From JBARDN01 sp963755705 (lineage in GTDB: Bacteria; Desulfobacterota; Binatia; Binatales; Binataceae): 64,000 bases of DNA. Positions within the stretch are counted from its first letter, which is position 1; the number at the start of each line of letters is the position of its first letter. The notes below the pieces were generated by a model that was given only the letters and a program-made list of their open reading frames with translations, was not told the origin of the DNA and did no database searches. The position numbers were made by a program, and so were the translations under genes. The stretch spans positions 372,001 through 436,000 of the forward strand of contig CAVWKW010000002.1 of NCBI GenBank assembly GCA_963755705.1. The letters are read 5' to 3'. Of this stretch, positions 62,506 to 64,000 are shown piece after piece.

Positions 62506-62805
62506 CTAATTGTGGTGATTCTGGTACTTATCTTCCTTGTGAACGAAGTGTCCCGGTCGGGACTTGAAGTCGTGGCGCGCCTCTGGATGATTGTGCAGAT
62601 AACTTCTTAGCGCCGGATGGCTCCTGACGTAGGCCTGATCGTCGATCAGCTTGGGATTCCGCTGCAACTGCGAAGCTATTTCCGGGTTCTTCGCCATGAA
62701 ATCGTCGGTGTTGCGAAACGGATGTCCTGCGATCGCGGGAGCCGCCATCGCGCCGGCAAACACCATCGCGGACAATACAGACAGTGCGCTCTTTCCAATC
62801 TTCAT
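62506..62805 (-). CDS. Small secreted protein, unknown function
   Basis: A 99-residue protein with a clear signal peptide (SALSVLSAMVFAGAMAAPAI, cleavage after AIA). The mature 70-odd residues are polar and rich in His, Asn and Arg (FRNTDDFMAKNPEIASQLQR, LRSYLHNHPEARHDF, HKEDKYQNHHN). The repeated N-P/H-P spacing suggests a helical, possibly metal-binding periplasmic protein. ATG 62805 has GGAGGA upstream, and a strong terminator follows. It is monocistronic. No named family is recognised with confidence. Confidence 0.75.
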   Translation of the reverse strand: MKIGKSALSVLSAMVFAGAMAAPAIAGHPFRNTDDFMAKNPEIASQLQRNPKLIDDQAYVRSHPALRSYLHNHPEARHDFKSRPGHFVHKEDKYQNHHN

Positions 62806-63024
62806 TAAAATGAATCCTCCATCCCTCAGTATTCTTGTACGAACCCGCATACCGACGCGTTTCAATACAGTTAGAGGGATTTGATTTTTATTCAGCATAC
62901 GGAGATTCGGCCAGGAGGGCTATCCCGCAATCTTTTTGGTGATCGTAGAGTCCCGCCCAAGCGCGCCATTACCTTTGCACGAACAAAAGACGCTAAACTC
63001 GCATGCGGGCCAATCGGACAGGCG

Positions 63025-63432
63025 ATGAGACGCGAGCGTAAATATCACGGCAACTGCCACTGCGGCGCGGTCGCGTTCGAAGTGACCGGCACGATTGATC
63101 TGCTCGACGAATGCAATTGCTCGATCTGCGCAAAGAAAGCCTACCTGCACTGGATCGTGCCGCGCGAGGCGTTTCGCCTGCTCACACCCGAAGAAAATCT
63201 GGCGACATATTCCTTCAACACCGGAGTGGCCAAGCATCACTTCTGCCCGCGATGCGGCGTCGCGCCGTTTTATGTCCCGCGCTCGGATCCGGACAAGATC
63301 GATGTGAATGCGCGATGCCTCGACGGAGTTGATTTGAGAGCGCTTAAAATCAGACGCTTTGACGGACGCAACTGGGAGACCGCGTTTCGCGATCAGCGCG
63401 GCGTCGATCCCAAAACTCCGCCGCAGAAGTAA
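63025..63432 (+). CDS. GFA family protein (CENP-V/Gfa-type zinc protein)
   Basis: A 135-residue protein starting MRRERKYHGNCHCGAVAFEV. Zinc-binding cysteines are in NCHCGAV, CNCSICAKKA and FCPRCGVAPF, the order typical of the glutathione-dependent formaldehyde-activating enzyme (GFA) family. Despite the name, most members have no proven formaldehyde role. With a methanethiol oxidase (which makes formaldehyde) elsewhere in the window this is interesting but unproven. ATG 63025 is chosen as the first residue of family similarity. Confidence 0.88.
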   Translation: MRRERKYHGNCHCGAVAFEVTGTIDLLDECNCSICAKKAYLHWIVPREAFRLLTPEENLATYSFNTGVAKHHFCPRCGVAPFYVPRSDPDKIDVNARCLDGVDLRALKIRRFDGRNWETAFRDQRGVDPKTPPQK

Positions 63433-63445
63433 AGAGGACATAGCG

Positions 63446-64000
63446 ATGGCGTCACTTGGATTCACTCAGAACGATTTCCGGATCTTCGAGATCGAAGGCT
63501 TCAGCGCGCGGATGGAACAGATCGCGGCGCGGGTGCGGCCGCGCCTGACGCGGCTCGGCGCGGAGCTCGCTCCGGACCTCGGGCGCAAGCTGCATCTCGA
63601 ATTTTTTCCGCACGTCGCCAAGCATATGCGGCGAACCGTTAATCCGCCCGCGGAAACCTGGGCGGCGTGGGGTCCCTCTCCAAAGGGGTACAAGCGCTAC
63701 GGCTACCTGGCGCTGTGCATCTCGAGGCTTGGGATTCATGCGCGGGTAGTGGTCAAATCGGACGCGGACAATCGCCCCGAGATGGCGCAGCGGATCGCGG
63801 CGAAATCCTCGGCGCTGGCGAAATCGCTGCGCGGCACCAAGATCGCCCGCTACGATCGATGGGACTTTGCCGCGTTGCCCGAGGAGAATCCCGCGAGCGA
63901 AGAACTTTTCACCGCGATGGCCCAGGCGCTCGAAAAAAAGACCGGCGGCATCGACCTGGGCTTCGGATGGCCCGTGCGCGAGGCGCTGCGAATCGACCGC
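63446..64000 (+). CDS. DUF1054 family protein (C-terminus cut by window edge)
   Basis: A frame of 185 codons open to the window end. It opens MASLGFTQNDFRIFEIEGFS, and contains LGRKLHLEFFPHVAKHMRRT, PPAETWAAWGPSPKGYKRYG and YLALCISRLGIHARVVV, matching DUF1054 (YktB-like) proteins, usually 200-210 residues. Function is unknown. It lies 13 bases after the GFA-type gene, with AGAGGA as ribosome site, so the two form an operon. Confidence 0.88.
   Translation, partial: MASLGFTQNDFRIFEIEGFSARMEQIAARVRPRLTRLGAELAPDLGRKLHLEFFPHVAKHMRRTVNPPAETWAAWGPSPKGYKRYGYLALCISRLGIHARVVVKSDADNRPEMAQRIAAKSSALAKSLRGTKIARYDRWDFAALPEENPASEELFTAMAQALEKKTGGIDLGFGWPVREALRIDR

Overview
The window is high-GC, densely packed bacterial chromosome with about 57 protein genes, one tRNA and a few broken genes. 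I see no phage, insertion sequence or CRISPR array. The mix of many CaiB-type CoA-transferases, acyl-CoA dehydrogenases and crotonases with a Rieske dioxygenase, a methanethiol oxidase, LigD/Ku end joining and a cyclic beta-glucan synthase suggests a free-living Gram-negative soil bacterium. My best guess is a lineage such as Binatota/Desulfobacterota or a deep proteobacterium. This is inference only, because no rRNA or marker protein is present.

Layout. 1-4813: DoxX fragment, a polytopic membrane protein, a collapsed methyltransferase pseudogene, a coupled L,D-transpeptidase/DUF882 envelope pair, and a crotonase lacking both catalytic glutamates. 4972-7007: methanethiol oxidase coupled to a small His/Met-rich membrane protein. 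7061-14504: response regulator, sensor kinase, TolC, adaptor and RND pump in one direction, a self-contained efflux unit. 14527-16648: a membrane methyltransferase, then tRNA-Leu(CAA) followed at once by a lower-GC pair (phosphoribosyltransferase with a frameshift, and a SLOG-type nucleotide-binding protein). 16962-19520: HpaB-type flavin monooxygenase, TauD-type dioxygenase and a 24-residue SEC-C microprotein. 19618-31013: a stand-alone glycoamylase-like protein, a DUF1275 protein and a 2,942-residue cyclic beta-1,2-glucan synthase. 31251-34831: Ku and LigD, a minimal bacterial NHEJ system.

34865-56119 is a catabolic region of about 20 kb. It has three CoA-transferases, two acyl-CoA dehydrogenases, an enoyl-CoA hydratase, two SDRs, a DUF35/thiolase-like pair, a nitronate monooxygenase-type flavoprotein, an extradiol-type dioxygenase, a Rieske dioxygenase (alpha and beta), an amidohydrolase, a Gfo/Idh oxidoreductase and a PcaB-like lyase. 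TetR and GntR regulators sit at divergent promoters. The likely theme is dihydroxylation and cleavage of an aromatic or cyclic compound followed by CoA-dependent beta-oxidation. Three enzymes here carry substitutions at key residues (thiolase Cys to Ser, one CoA-transferase Asp to Glu, extradiol metal-ligand His to Gln), so the pathway may not be standard.

56120-64000: a Cys-rich orphan behind an operator-like palindrome, an XRE regulator with an ImmA/IrrE metallopeptidase, an acyltransferase, two tandem serine hydrolases, a small secreted protein, a GFA-family protein and a DUF1054 protein running off the end.

The most unusual items are the tRNA-adjacent phosphoribosyltransferase/SLOG pair, the three altered catabolic enzymes, the SEC-C microprotein, and a low-GC secreted protein with two similar halves that lies between a small membrane gene and a 40-bp relic of a second copy of that gene.
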